A DNA stretch of 55,238 nucleotides from an uncultured beta proteobacterium (GCA_903839085.1 CAIMBE010000133.1:1-55238); one strand, 5' to 3'; numbered from the stretch's first letter, positions 23,084-32,110 are shown. Made by a program: numbers and translations. Notes: a model not told the origin generated them from the letters alone.

Positions 23084-24298
23084 ATGCTGATCGACTTCTT
23101 CTACACCCTGCGCTCGGCCAAGTTGCCGGTCTCGGTCAAGGAATACCTGACGCTGCTCGAGGCGCTCAAGAAAGGGGTGGTCGGCCCCAACACGGCGCAG
23201 TCGAGCGACGAATCAGAGAGCAGCGGCTACAAGATCGATGACTTTTATTACCTCAGCCGCACCACGCTGGTCAAGGACGAAAAGCATTACGACAAGTTCG
23301 ACCGCGCCTTTGCCTCCTACTTCAAGGGCGTCGAGATGGTGGCTGACTTCACCAAAGAGATCCCGCTGGACTGGCTGCGCAAGAACCTCGAGCTGAACCT
23401 GAGCCCGGAAGAACTGGCCAAGATCCAGAAGATGGGCTGGGACGAGCTGATGGAGACGCTCAAGAAGCGCTTTGAAGAGCAGAAAGAGCGCCACGAAGGC
23501 GGCTCCAAATGGATTGGCACGGGCGGTACCAGCCCGTTTGGCGCCTACGGCCAGAACCCGCAGGGCATCCGGATCGGCCAGGACAAGGGCCGCAACAAGA
23601 GCGCCGTCAAGGTCTGGGACCAGCGCGCCTACAAGGACTACGACGACAGCCAGGAGTTGGGCACGCGCAACATCAAGGTCGCGCTGCGCCGGCTGCGCAA
23701 GTTTGCGCGCGAGGGCCACGAGGAAGAACTCGATCTGGACGACACCATCAAGTCGACCGCCGCCAACGCCGGCTACCTCGACATCAAGATGATCCCGGAG
23801 CGCCACAACAACGTCAAGGTGCTGCTGCTGATGGACGTCGGCGGCACCATGGACGAGCACATCGCTCGGGTCGAGGAGTTGTTCTCCGCCACCAAGACCG
23901 AGTTCAAGCACCTGGAGTTCTACTACTTCCACAACTGCGTCTATGACTTCATGTGGAAGAACAACCGGCGCCGCTTCGCCGAAAAATTCGCGACCTGGGA
24001 CATCATCCGCAAGTACAACAAGGACTACAAGCTGATCTTCGTCGGCGACGCCACCATGAGCCCCTACGAGATTCTGCAGCCCGGCGGCAGCGTCGAATAC
24101 AACAACGAGGAAGCCGGCGTCGAGTGGCTGCAGCGCCTGACCAAGGCCTTCCCCAAGTTCGCCTGGATCAACCCCGAACCCCAGGGCGTCTGGCAGTACC
24201 GCCAGAGCATCAGCGTGATCCAGCAGATTGTGAGCCAGCGCATGTTCCCGCTGACCCTCAGGGGGCTGGAAGAAGCGATGCGCCTGCTGACCAAATAG
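23084..24298 (+). CDS. VWA domain protein (CoxE-like)
   Basis: A 404-residue protein with a C-terminal von Willebrand A fold, of the CoxE-like group that pairs with MoxR ATPases. The metal-ion site (MIDAS) region is LLLMDVGGTMDEH, with D251, G253 and T255 where D-x-S-x-S is canonical. The N-terminal 130 residues are helical (MLIDFFYTLRSAKLPVSVKE). A Gly-rich linker is at 139-172. The start at 23084 follows GAGGAGCGAG; the open frame further upstream is a shadow of the acetyltransferase gene. With the ATPase it probably forms a maturation factor for an unknown complex. Confidence 0.9.
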   Translation: MLIDFFYTLRSAKLPVSVKEYLTLLEALKKGVVGPNTAQSSDESESSGYKIDDFYYLSRTTLVKDEKHYDKFDRAFASYFKGVEMVADFTKEIPLDWLRKNLELNLSPEELAKIQKMGWDELMETLKKRFEEQKERHEGGSKWIGTGGTSPFGAYGQNPQGIRIGQDKGRNKSAVKVWDQRAYKDYDDSQELGTRNIKVALRRLRKFAREGHEEELDLDDTIKSTAANAGYLDIKMIPERHNNVKVLLLMDVGGTMDEHIARVEELFSATKTEFKHLEFYYFHNCVYDFMWKNNRRRFAEKFATWDIIRKYNKDYKLIFVGDATMSPYEILQPGGSVEYNNEEAGVEWLQRLTKAFPKFAWINPEPQGVWQYRQSISVIQQIVSQRMFPLTLRGLEEAMRLLTK

Positions 24299-24311
24299 AA
24301 TACCGCTCCAC

Positions 24312-24386
24312 GCCGCCGTAGTTCAATGGATAGAACAAGCGCCTCCTAAGCGCTAGATATGGGTTCGATTCCCGTCGGTGGTACCA
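24312..24386 (+). tRNA. tRNA-Arg (anticodon CCT)
   Basis: A 75-base cloverleaf with encoded CCA. The acceptor arms GCCGCCG and CGGTGGT pair with two G-U pairs. The anticodon stem is AGCGC/GCGCT with loop CTCCTAA, so the anticodon is CCT. The T arm is ATGGG-TTCGATT-CCCGT. It lies 13 bases after the VWA gene and 30 bases before the convergent pyrX end. Confidence 0.96.
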
Positions 24387-24416
24387 GGTAGAAACCCCCT
24401 CGCCGCTCCCAGTCCC

Positions 24417-25724
24417 TCAAGCCTGATAAACGACCCGCCCGTCGACCACGGTGCAGCGCACGCGGCCCGGCAGCTCGTAGCCCGAGAACGGCGTGTGCTT
24501 GCCCTGGCTGCGCAGGGCCGCGGGTTCGACCGTCCAGGCGGCGCGCGGGTCGAACACGCAGAGGTCGGCGGCACCACCCGCCACCAGGCGCCCGATGCGG
24601 TCCTGCCGCTTGCCCAGCGCGGCGCCCAGCACCGTTGCCGGGCCGCGCGTGATGACGTCCAGCGCGCGCGTCAGGCTAACGCCGCAGTCCACGCTCCATT
24701 TGAGCGCCAGGCTGAGCAGCAGTTCGACCCCGGTGGCGCCGGCCTCGCTTTCGGCAAACGGCAAGGCCTTGGCGTCTTCGTCCACCGGCGTGTGGTCCGA
24801 CACCAGCGCGTCGATGGCGCCGTCGGCCAGCGCGGCGCGCAGGGCGTCGCGGTCGCGCTGCTGGCGCAGCGGCGGGTTGAGCCGGGCGCGGCTGTCGAAG
24901 TAGCCGATGTCGGCATCGGTCAGGTAGAGCGAGTTGATGCTGACGTCGCAGCTGACATTGAGGCCGTCAAGCCTGGCCTGGCGCACCAGCGCCACACCGG
25001 CGGCGCTGCTGAGCCGGCAGATGTGAACGCGCACGCCGCGGGTTGCCTTCATCAGCTCAAAGATCGTGTGCAGGGCGATTGTCTCGGCCGCCACCGGCAC
25101 GCCGCTCAGGCCCATGCGGGTCGCCAGTTCACCGCTGGCTGCCACGCCCTGGCCCAGGTGGAAGTCCTGCGCTCGCAGCCAGATGGCGAAGCCAAAGGTG
25201 CTGGCGTACTGAAAGGCGCGCTGCAGCACCTGCGTGTTGGCCAGCGCCACTTCAGCCTGGCTGAAGGCAACGCAGCCGGCCTCGGTGAGCTGCAGCATCT
25301 CGGTCAGGGTCTCGCCGGCCAGGTTGCGCGTGAGCGCGCCCAGCGGATAGACGCGCGCCTGCTGCAGTCTCTCGGCGCGGTAGCGCAGCATCTCGACCAG
25401 GCCGGGCTCGTCGAGCACCGGGTCGGTATCGGGCGCGCAGACCAGGCTGGTGACGCCGCCGGCCACGGCCGCTGCCATTTCGGACTCGAGCATGCGCTCG
25501 TGCTCATGGCCGGGCTCGCGCAGGCGCACGGCCAGGTCCACCAGGCCCGGCGCCACGATGCAGCCGCTGGCGTCGATGGTCTGCGCCGGCACAAAATCGC
25601 TGGCGATGTTCTTGATCGCCAGCAGCACGCCGTTGCCCAGCGCCACGTCGGCAACTTCGTCAAAGCCGCTGGCCGGGTCGATCACCCGCCCGCCCTTGAT
25701 CAACAGGTTTGTCTGTGTTTTCAT
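24417..25724 (-). CDS. pyrX: Dihydroorotase-like protein PyrX (catalytically degenerate)
   Basis: A 435-residue amidohydrolase of the dihydroorotase family, but the metal-binding D-x-H-x-H motif is lost: the site reads D63-L-A65-V-R67 (GLVDLAVRLREPG). The usual SDHAPH motif is SDHTPV. Such proteins (PyrX, or PyrC-prime of Pseudomonas) are structural partners of aspartate carbamoyltransferase and do not hydrolyse dihydroorotate. That fits its position one base after the pyrB stop. The start at 25724 is set by the family N-terminus (TNLLIKGGRVIDPASGFD). An active pyrC must be elsewhere in the genome. Many pipelines would call this simply dihydroorotase. Confidence 0.9.
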   Translation of the reverse strand: MKTQTNLLIKGGRVIDPASGFDEVADVALGNGVLLAIKNIASDFVPAQTIDASGCIVAPGLVDLAVRLREPGHEHERMLESEMAAAVAGGVTSLVCAPDTDPVLDEPGLVEMLRYRAERLQQARVYPLGALTRNLAGETLTEMLQLTEAGCVAFSQAEVALANTQVLQRAFQYASTFGFAIWLRAQDFHLGQGVAASGELATRMGLSGVPVAAETIALHTIFELMKATRGVRVHICRLSSAAGVALVRQARLDGLNVSCDVSINSLYLTDADIGYFDSRARLNPPLRQQRDRDALRAALADGAIDALVSDHTPVDEDAKALPFAESEAGATGVELLLSLALKWSVDCGVSLTRALDVITRGPATVLGAALGKRQDRIGRLVAGGAADLCVFDPRAAWTVEPAALRSQGKHTPFSGYELPGRVRCTVVDGRVVYQA

Positions 25725-25725
25725 A

Positions 25726-26688
25726 TCAGGCCTCATTCCCCGCAACGATGCTCATCGCCGCCATGCGCACCGCGATGCCAAAGGTCACCTGCGGCAGGAT
25801 GACGCTCTGCCCGCCGTCGACCACCGCCGAGTCGATCTCCACGCCCCGGTTGATCGGCCCCGGATGCATCACGATCGCGTCCGCCTTGGCCAGCTGCAGC
25901 TTCTCCGGCGTCAGGCCGAAGCTCTTGAAGAACTCCTGCGTCGAGGGCAGCAGGGCGCCGCTCATGCGCTCGTTTTGCAGGCGCAGCATGATGATGACGT
26001 CGCAGCCGCGGATGCCCTCTTCGAGCGTGTGGCAGACGCGCACGCCCATCGGCGCCATGTCGGCGGGCACCAGCGTCTTGGGCCCGACCACGCGCACCTC
26101 GGCGCAGCCCAGCGTGGTGAGCGCATGGATGTCGGAGCGCGCCACGCGCGAGTGCAGCACGTCGCCGACGATGGCCACCGTCAGGTTGGAGAAGTCCTTC
26201 TTGTAGTGGCGGATCGTGTACATGTCGAGCAGGCCCTGCGTCGGGTGCGCGTGGCGCCCGTCGCCGGCATTGATCACGTGCACATGCGGCGCCACGTGCT
26301 GCGCGATCAGGTAGGGCGCGCCGGACTCGCTGTGGCGCACCACAAACAGGTCGGCGGCCATGGCGCTCAGGTTGGCGATGGTGTCGAGCAGGGTCTCGCC
26401 CTTGGCAGCCGACGAGCGCGAGATGTCGAGGTTGATGACGTCGGCGCTGAGCCGGGTCGCGGCAATCTCGAAGGTGGTGCGGGTGCGCGTCGAGTTCTCG
26501 AAGAACAGGTTGAAGACGCTCTTGCCGCGCAGCAGCGGCAGTTTCTTGACCTCGCGGTCGTTGACGCTGACAAAGTTGGCCGCGGTGTCGAGCACCTGGG
26601 TCAGCACGCTCTTGGGCAGGCCCTCGGTCGAGAGCAGGTGGATCAGCTCGCCGTGTTTGTTGAGCTGGAGATTGCGCTTGTACAACAT
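25726..26688 (-). CDS. pyrB: Aspartate carbamoyltransferase catalytic subunit
   Basis: Forms carbamoyl aspartate from carbamoyl phosphate and aspartate, the committed step of pyrimidine synthesis. It has 320 residues. The carbamoyl-phosphate loop is [13 protein letters not shown]; the aspartate and substrate motifs are [14 protein letters not shown] and [12 protein letters not shown]. It lies between pyrR (2 bases upstream) and pyrX (1 base downstream) on the minus strand. The arrangement matches the PyrB-PyrX holoenzyme type, which does not use a PyrI regulatory chain. Confidence 0.97.
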   Translation of the reverse strand: MLYKRNLQLNKHGELIHLLSTEGLPKSVLTQVLDTAANFVSVNDREVKKLPLLRGKSVFNLFFENSTRTRTTFEIAATRLSADVINLDISRSSAAKGETLLDTIANLSAMAADLFVVRHSESGAPYLIAQHVAPHVHVINAGDGRHAHPTQGLLDMYTIRHYKKDFSNLTVAIVGDVLHSRVARSDIHALTTLGCAEVRVVGPKTLVPADMAPMGVRVCHTLEEGIRGCDVIIMLRLQNERMSGALLPSTQEFFKSFGLTPEKLQLAKADAIVMHPGPINRGVEIDSAVVDGGQSVILPQVTFGIAVRMAAMSIVAGNEA

Positions 26689-26690
26689 GC

Positions 26691-27188
26691 TTAGCGGGCC
26701 TTTACGTTGAAGCTGAAAACCCCGGCCTCGCTGCGCGCCAGCGCCAGGGACTGTCCGGCGGGCAGCGCGACGCGGGCGGCGCAGAAGTCGGCCTGAATCG
26801 GCAGCTCGCGCCCGCCCCGGTCCACCAGCACCGCAAGCCTGACGCCGGCCGGACGCCCGAAGTCGAACAGCTCGTTGACGACGGCGCGAATCGTGCGCCC
26901 GGTGTACAGCACATCGTCGAGCAGCACGATGTGCGCCTCGTTGACGTCGAAGTCAATGCGGGTCTGCGCCGCCGCCGTCATGCCGCGGCGCGAGTAGTCG
27001 TCGCGGTGCAGGCTTGACGAGATCACGCCGGCTTGCCCCGCCAGGCCCAGGTCCTGCTGCAGGCGCTCGGCCAGCCAGGCCCCACCCGAGGTGATACCGA
27101 CCAGGCGCATGCCAGGCTGCAGCAGGGCGCGCACGCCTTTTTGCAGCTCGAGGTACAGCGCCTCGGCGTCCAGCACCAGTGTGCTCAT
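26691..27188 (-). CDS. pyrR: Pyrimidine regulator / uracil phosphoribosyltransferase PyrR
   Basis: A 165-residue phosphoribosyltransferase-fold protein. The PRPP-binding loop is [12 protein letters not shown] (about 88-99), with the flexible loop [10 protein letters not shown] (60-69). In Gram-positive bacteria PyrR binds pyr mRNA and controls attenuation; in proteobacteria it is often only an uracil phosphoribosyltransferase or an RNA-independent regulator. I see no PyrR-type attenuator in the 2-base pyrR-pyrB gap. The ATG overlaps the ruvX stop (ATGA). Confidence 0.93.
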   Translation of the reverse strand: MSTLVLDAEALYLELQKGVRALLQPGMRLVGITSGGAWLAERLQQDLGLAGQAGVISSSLHRDDYSRRGMTAAAQTRIDFDVNEAHIVLLDDVLYTGRTIRAVVNELFDFGRPAGVRLAVLVDRGGRELPIQADFCAARVALPAGQSLALARSEAGVFSFNVKAR

Positions 27189-27598
27189 GGAATACTCCTT
27201 AAAAACTGTTCCAGAATAATGCAGGCGGCGGCGGCATCCGCGTCTTTGGCGCCCATCTCCAGCGCCTCGGTGGTGCTGTAGCGCTCATCCACCTCGAACA
27301 CCGGCAGCTTGCAGCGGCCCTGCAGCTGGCGCGCAAAGCGGCGCGCCCGCCGCGTGTTTTCGTGCTCGGCGCCGTCCGGATGAAACGGCACCCCGACCAC
27401 CAGCGCATCGGGCTGCCACTGCCGGATCTGCTGCTCGATCTTCTTGAAGCGGGCATCGCCCTCGGCCTGGATCGTGCCCTGCGGCTGGGCCGTGCGCAGC
27501 AGCCGGTTGCCGACCGCCATGCCGGTGCGCTTGATGCCAAAGTCAAATGCAAGAAACGTCTGCAAACCCGGCGCCACAGACACCGGAGCGACGCTCAT
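27185..27598 (-). CDS. ruvX: Putative Holliday junction resolvase / pre-16S rRNA nuclease
   Basis: A YqgF/RuvX protein of 137 residues with an RNase H-like fold. The first catalytic acid is D19 in FLAFDFGIKRTGMAVGN. The later acids lie in FEVDERYSTTEA and KDADAAAACIILEQF. The family processes the 5' end of pre-16S rRNA and has been proposed to resolve Holliday junctions. The start is the ATG that overlaps the algH stop, and the stop overlaps the pyrR start, both as ATGA, so the three genes are translationally coupled. Confidence 0.93.
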   Translation of the reverse strand: MSVAPVSVAPGLQTFLAFDFGIKRTGMAVGNRLLRTAQPQGTIQAEGDARFKKIEQQIRQWQPDALVVGVPFHPDGAEHENTRRARRFARQLQGRCKLPVFEVDERYSTTEALEMGAKDADAAAACIILEQFLRSIP

Positions 27599-28194
27599 GC
27601 GCGCCCCGCCCCGGGTGAGAGCATCCACGACTCAAACCCGAGCAGGCCCAGCGCCTTGTCATAGCGCTGCGCCACCGGCGTGTCGAAGATGATGCTGGTG
27701 CTGGCGGCCACCGTCAGCCAGCTGTTGTCGGACAACTCGGACTCGAGCTGCCCCTCGCCCCAGGCCGAGTAGCCGAGCGAGACCAGCACCCGGCGCGGCC
27801 CGGCGCCGCTGGAGAGCGCTTCAAGCACGTCCTTTGAGGTGGTCATCTCAAGGCCGCCGGGTATGGCCAGCGAGGACGCGTAGATCGAATCCTTGAGCTT
27901 CTCCGCCCCGGGAAAAGAGTGCTCGTGCAGCACGAAACCGCGCTCGGTCTGCACCGGCCCGCCCTGAAACACCGGCGTGCGGGTGAGGTCTTCGCGGCGC
28001 AGGGGCAGATCGACCTTTTCAAACAGGCCCTGCATGTCCATGTCGCTGGGCTTGTTGATGACCAGTCCGAGTGCACCATGCTCGCTGTGCTCGCAGATAA
28101 AGACCACGCTGCGGGAGAAAACCTCGTCCTGCAATCCCGGCATGGCAATCAAAAAATGATTCGTCAGGTTGGTGGGGGCAAAATCTCCGGACAT
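27595..28194 (-). CDS. algH: UPF0301 family protein AlgH/YqgE
   Basis: A 199-residue cytoplasmic protein of the UPF0301 family, named after the Pseudomonas alginate regulator AlgH but of unclear biochemical function. The typical core is NHFLIAMPGLQDEVFSRSV, followed by EHGALGLVINKP and GGPVQTERGFVLH. It is the first gene of the minus-strand algH-ruvX-pyrR-pyrB-pyrX operon. It is divergent from phrB with only 12 bases between the starts, so the two promoters must overlap coding sequence or each other. Confidence 0.93.
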   Translation of the reverse strand: MSGDFAPTNLTNHFLIAMPGLQDEVFSRSVVFICEHSEHGALGLVINKPSDMDMQGLFEKVDLPLRREDLTRTPVFQGGPVQTERGFVLHEHSFPGAEKLKDSIYASSLAIPGGLEMTTSKDVLEALSSGAGPRRVLVSLGYSAWGEGQLESELSDNSWLTVAASTSIIFDTPVAQRYDKALGLLGFESWMLSPGAGRA

Positions 28195-28206
28195 GCACGG
28201 ATTTTA

Positions 28207-29679
28207 ATGGCGATCATGAACAAGCAATTTGACACAGGTCTGATCTGGTTCCGACGCGACTTGCGCGTCTCGGACAACGCGGCCCTGTGCCTGGCGCTGC
28301 AATCGTGCCGCAGCCTGCACGCCGTTTTTGTCTTTGACAGCGAGTTGCTCGACGCCCTGCCCCGCGCGGACCGGCGGGTGGAGTTCATTCGCGAGGCCTT
28401 GTGCGAGCTTGACGCCGACCTGCGCGAGCTCGCCGGCCACCCCGAGGCCGGGCTGATCGTGCGCAGCGGCGCAGCGGTGCAGGAGGTGGTGGCGCTGGCC
28501 ACGCTGCTGCGCGCGCAGGCAGTCTACGCGGCCCACGACTACGAGCCCCAGGCGCTGGCGCGCGACGCCCTGGCGCGCGGCAAGCTGGCCAACGCCGGCA
28601 TTGCCCTGCGCACCTGCAAGGACCACGTGATATTTGAGGGCCGGGAACTGCTGACGCAAAGCGGAACGCCCTATGGCGTCTTCACGCCCTACAAGAACAA
28701 GTGGCTGGCCACGGTGGGCGCGGAGCATTTGCGCGCGCGCCCCACGCCGCCGACCGCCGGCCTGCTGGCGCCGCGACCGCCGGCCCTGCAGCAAGGCGTG
28801 CCAACGCTGGCGGAGATCGGGTTCCAGAAGACCAACCTGAGCGAACTCAAAATCCCGACCGGCGCCAGCGGCGCGCAGCAACTGCTCGAAGACTTCTTCG
28901 AGCGCATGGACCACTACCACGAAACGCGCGATTTTCCGGCCATGAAGGGCCCGAGCTACCTTGGCGTGCACCTGCGCTTTGGCACGGTCTCGATCCGCCA
29001 ACTGGCGGGCCTGGCGTGGCAGCGCCAGATAGAGGGCAGCCGAGGCGCGGCGGTCTGGCTTGGGGAGCTGATCTGGCGCGATTTCTATTTCGCGATCCTG
29101 GCCAATCATCCGCATGTGAGCGAGGGCGCCTACAAGCGCGAGTACGACGCCATCGTGTGGGAGCACGGGCCGCACGCCAAGGCGCTGTTCCGGGCCTGGT
29201 GCGAGGGCCGGACCGGCTATCCGCTGGTCGATGCCGCCATGGCCCAGATCAATCAGACCGGCTACATGCACAACCGCCTGCGCATGGTGGCGGGCAGCTT
29301 TCTCGTCAAGGACCTGGGCATCGACTGGCGCTGGGGTGAAAAATACTTTGCCGCCCACCTCAACGACTTCGACCTGGCGGCCAACAACGGCGGCTGGCAG
29401 TGGGTCAGCTCGAGCGGCTGCGATGCCCAGCCCTACTTCCGGCTCTTCAATCCGGTCAGCCAGAGCGAGAGATTTGACGCCGAGGGCAAGTTCATCCGAC
29501 GCTACCTGCCGCAGTTGGCGCAGTTGCCGGGCAAGCTGGTGCACGCGCCGTGGAAGGCCAGCGCGGCCCAGTTGCAGCAGGCCGGCGTGGCGCTGGGCCG
29601 CAATTACCCGCAACCGATCGTCGCGCACGACGCGGCGCGGGCGCGCACTCTGCTGCGCTATGCGGTGGTCAAAAAATAA
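28207..29679 (+). CDS. phrB: Deoxyribodipyrimidine photolyase (class I CPD)
   Basis: Light-dependent repair of cyclobutane pyrimidine dimers, 490 residues. The N-terminal antenna domain (about 8-140) starts [16 protein letters not shown]. The C-terminal FAD domain has [20 protein letters not shown] and [20 protein letters not shown], a class I signature. The start is the ATG at 28207; 28216 is an alternative. The frame is open upstream into algH, but that part is antisense shadow. It is divergent from algH and 62 bases upstream of guaC. Confidence 0.95.
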   Translation: MAIMNKQFDTGLIWFRRDLRVSDNAALCLALQSCRSLHAVFVFDSELLDALPRADRRVEFIREALCELDADLRELAGHPEAGLIVRSGAAVQEVVALATLLRAQAVYAAHDYEPQALARDALARGKLANAGIALRTCKDHVIFEGRELLTQSGTPYGVFTPYKNKWLATVGAEHLRARPTPPTAGLLAPRPPALQQGVPTLAEIGFQKTNLSELKIPTGASGAQQLLEDFFERMDHYHETRDFPAMKGPSYLGVHLRFGTVSIRQLAGLAWQRQIEGSRGAAVWLGELIWRDFYFAILANHPHVSEGAYKREYDAIVWEHGPHAKALFRAWCEGRTGYPLVDAAMAQINQTGYMHNRLRMVAGSFLVKDLGIDWRWGEKYFAAHLNDFDLAANNGGWQWVSSSGCDAQPYFRLFNPVSQSERFDAEGKFIRRYLPQLAQLPGKLVHAPWKASAAQLQQAGVALGRNYPQPIVAHDAARARTLLRYAVVKK

Positions 29680-29697
29680 TTCCGATAGAATCAATCA

Positions 29698-29730
29698 CCG
29701 GGCCCAAGCAATTGCGGTCCGGTTTTTTTT
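29698..29730 (+). terminator. Hairpin with T8 run between phrB and guaC
   Basis: The stem CCGGGCC (29698-29704) pairs with GGTCCGG (29716-29722), including one G-T pair. It has an 11-base loop and is followed by eight T (29723-29730). It looks like a strong intrinsic terminator for phrB. It also sits directly before the guaC ribosome site (GGAG at 29731), so it could instead act as an attenuator in a guaC leader that starts after the TAGAAT at 29686-29691. Confidence 0.75.
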
Positions 29731-29741
29731 GGAGTTCGGGC

Positions 29742-30719
29742 ATGGAAATTTTTGACTACGAAAACATTCTTCTGCTGCCGCGCAAATGCCGCGTGGAAAG
29801 CCGTTCCGAATGCGATGCCAGCGTAGAACTCGGCGGTCGGCGCTTTCGCATCCCGGTGGTGCCGGCCAACATGAAGACCGTGGTCAATGAGGCGATCTGC
29901 GTCTGGCTGGCTCAGAACGGCTACTTCTATGTGATGCACCGCTTCGACCTGGACAGCGTGAAGTTTGTCCAGGGCATGAAGGCGCTGGGCCTGTACGCGT
30001 CGATCTCGCTGGGCGTCAAGAAACCCGATTACGACGCGGTCGACCAGTTGCTGGCGCTCGGACTGGTGCCCGAGTACATCACGATCGACATTGCCCACGG
30101 CCACTCCGACAGCCTGAAAAACATGATCGGCTACCTCAAAGAGAAGATGCCGGCCGCCTTCGTCATTGCCGGCAACGTGGCCACGCCCGAGGCAGTGATC
30201 GACCTGGAGAACTGGGGCGCCGACGCGACCAAGGTCGGCATCGGTCCGGGCAAGGTCTGCATCACCAAGCTGAAAACCGGCTTTGGCACCGGCGGCTGGC
30301 AGCTCAGCGCCGTCAAGTGGTGCGCGCGCGTCGCCACCAAGCCGATCATCGCCGACGGCGGCATCCGCGAGCACGGCGATATTGCCAAGTCGATCCGCTT
30401 CGGCGCCACCATGGTCATGATCGGCTCGATGCTGGCCGGCCACGAGGAGAGCCCGGGCCAGACGGTCGAAGTGGACGGCAAGCTGTTCAAGGAGTACTAC
30501 GGCTCGGCCAGCGACTTCAACAAGGGCGAGTACAAGCACGTTGAAGGCAAGCGCATCCTGGAGCCGATCAAGGGCACGCTGGCCAACACCCTGATCGAAA
30601 TGGAGCAGGACGTGCAAAGCTCGATCAGCTACTCGGGCGGCAAGAAGCTGATGGACATCCGCAAGACCAACTACGTCACGCTCGGCGGCGACAACGCGGG
30701 CGAGCACCTGCTGATGTAG
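29742..30719 (+). CDS. guaC: GMP reductase
   Basis: NADPH-dependent conversion of GMP to IMP, which returns guanine nucleotides to the purine pool. A 325-residue IMPDH/GMPR TIM barrel without CBS domains. It starts [18 protein letters not shown]. The catalytic cysteine is C173 in [29 protein letters not shown] is the phosphate site. The ATG follows GGAGTTCGGGC; the longer open frame upstream is in phrB. The gene is preceded by a hairpin and T-run that may regulate it. Confidence 0.95.
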   Translation: MEIFDYENILLLPRKCRVESRSECDASVELGGRRFRIPVVPANMKTVVNEAICVWLAQNGYFYVMHRFDLDSVKFVQGMKALGLYASISLGVKKPDYDAVDQLLALGLVPEYITIDIAHGHSDSLKNMIGYLKEKMPAAFVIAGNVATPEAVIDLENWGADATKVGIGPGKVCITKLKTGFGTGGWQLSAVKWCARVATKPIIADGGIREHGDIAKSIRFGATMVMIGSMLAGHEESPGQTVEVDGKLFKEYYGSASDFNKGEYKHVEGKRILEPIKGTLANTLIEMEQDVQSSISYSGGKKLMDIRKTNYVTLGGDNAGEHLLM

Positions 30720-30721
30720 TG

Positions 30722-30832
30722 CATCGGGATCAGATGAAAACCGCCCATGATCGCGTGAACCTTGCCGGGGCCCGAGACCTTGAAGGCGCTGGCGATCCGA
30801 ATGCGCGGGATGCTTCCCAGATACTTGCTCAT
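30722..30832 (-). pseudogene. Possible remnant of a metallo-beta-lactamase-fold gene
   Basis: From the ATG at 30830-30832 this strand reads about 35 residues, including GPGKVHAIMGGFHLIP. That segment resembles the late core of metallo-beta-lactamase-fold proteins (typically HAVLGGFHL). The frame then runs into the end of guaC and stops at 30671. No N-terminal half with H-x-H-x-D-H is visible upstream. The rest of 30833-31083 holds no gene I can support. I read this as a gene remnant; the match is short and the call weak. Confidence 0.3.
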
Positions 30833-31083
30833 GTCACCCCCCTATTTTGTACGACCTTGGCATAAGGTGCCCGCCCTTCGACCGCGCGAGCCAAAACCGG
30901 GAATCCCGCGACACCGGATCGCAGATCGTGCGGGACGGTTTTGGAAGCTTCCATGAAACCTCGCGTCGGGGGAGGCATGGAGGAAATTGGACGACCAGCT
31001 ACCGGTGATCAAACCACTTAAGCCGGACAGAAAGTTGCAACCCCTGTGTTGATGTCAGCCGTCTTGAAGGCATCCCGTCGCGG

Positions 31084-31632
31084 TCACTTTCCCTTCACGC
31101 GGACTGTCCCCGTGTAAGTCCACTTCCAGTCGCCGGCCTGTACCGAAAATGAACTCACATTTCCGTTCAGCATGGCCACCCCCTCGGTGACAAATTCCTG
31201 CTTGGCGGGTATGGTCTTCCGAACACCGACCCCTTGACAAAATGCGGTCACCTGGACCTCGGGATACGATCGGGTGCCTTTGAGTTCGAGCGTACCGTAG
31301 CCATTGTCTTTGGCCTCAGTCACTTCAATGTGCTCGTAGGCACCCTTTGGCGAGGGTGGCGGGCAGGAGCGCTCGACATTGCGAAGGTCTGATAGTTCGG
31401 ATTTTGCATTTTGGATACGCACCGGACCAATGACTTTTTGTTTGTCGCTGTCCCAATCCAGTTCAAGCTGCACGCTATCCTTGACGGTCGCCTGTCCGCC
31501 AGTTTCCTGGTACGCAATGACAGTCTGCGCGCGATACTCGCCAACGATCTTGTAATGCATCACTTGCGCGTGTACGGAGGCGCTGAGCACCAATGAAAAT
31601 GCGGCTGCAAGAACGCCCTTTGTCCGATTCAT
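31084..31632 (-). CDS. Secreted protein of unknown function
   Basis: A 182-residue exported protein. The ATG at 31632 gives a clean signal peptide (MNRTKGVLAAAFSLVLSASV, cleaved after HAQ or near it). A GTG at 31653 and longer frames exist but would place extra residues before the signal. The mature part is predicted mostly beta (HYKIVGEYRAQTVIAYQETG, later GDWKWTYTGTVRVKGK), with two cysteines (ERSCPPP, AFCQGV). I do not recognise a family. It lies 148 bases downstream of another orphan gene on the same strand. Confidence 0.6.
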   Translation of the reverse strand: MNRTKGVLAAAFSLVLSASVHAQVMHYKIVGEYRAQTVIAYQETGGQATVKDSVQLELDWDSDKQKVIGPVRIQNAKSELSDLRNVERSCPPPSPKGAYEHIEVTEAKDNGYGTLELKGTRSYPEVQVTAFCQGVGVRKTIPAKQEFVTEGVAMLNGNVSSFSVQAGDWKWTYTGTVRVKGK

Positions 31633-31780
31633 CGGCCGCTTCAGAGTCTTCACCTTCCCCCCATCGCCGACCGGAAATTGCAGCGAGTGCCTAAAGGCCT
31701 GCATGCACAGGCGAGTTTGGCGGTGACCATGCGTATCCATTGGGATCCCCGCTGGGCCGATCCTGCGGCGCCTCGTCACC

Positions 31781-32110
31781 TTACGCCTTCTTCTTTTTTT
31801 CCGTCGGCTTGGTCTCAGCCGGGGCAGGCGGCTTAGCCGCTTTCTTCGCCTTGGGGGCTTCTTCCTTCGGCTTTGTAAGGCGCTCGGCCTTCATTGCGGC
31901 GAGTTCCGCTGCCAGTTTCTCCGCGGCAGCGATCGCCTGGAGGCGGGCCTGTGATTCCTTGACCTTTGACTTCAACTGCCTGACGCCGATATCGTGCGCG
32001 ATCCTTATCGCATCAAGCCCTTTTTCTCCAAGAAGGGTCAGGCGTTTCTGCAACTTCGCCTCCCATTCGACCAACTGCTTCTGCCGGGTTTCTCTGCTGA
32101 GGGACGTCAT
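31781..32110 (-). CDS. Coiled-coil protein with Lys/Ala/Pro-rich tail, unknown function
   Basis: A 109-residue soluble protein, highly charged. Residues 1-75 are predicted helical or coiled coil (EWEAKLQKRLTLLGEKG, then QLKSKVKESQARLQAIAAAE). The last 30 residues are a basic, disordered Lys/Ala/Pro tail ending in KKKKA, reminiscent of nucleic-acid-binding tails. The start at 32110 is supported by GGAGAAATCT before the ATG; the longer frame upstream lacks a ribosome site. I do not recognise a family. It could act as a DNA- or RNA-associated protein, but nothing proves it. Confidence 0.65.
   Translation of the reverse strand: MTSLSRETRQKQLVEWEAKLQKRLTLLGEKGLDAIRIAHDIGVRQLKSKVKESQARLQAIAAAEKLAAELAAMKAERLTKPKEEAPKAKKAAKPPAPAETKPTEKKKKA

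Noticed and set aside
26691-28194. PyrR-type RNA attenuator in the pyr operon
   Set aside because: Gaps between genes are 1-2 bases or overlaps and the algH start has only 12 bases before phrB, leaving no room for a leader hairpin set.
30829-30954. 41-codon minus-strand ORF with ATGA overlap to the metallo-beta-lactamase-like fragment
   Set aside because: No family, no conserved feature and weak ribosome site; reported only as context of a remnant.
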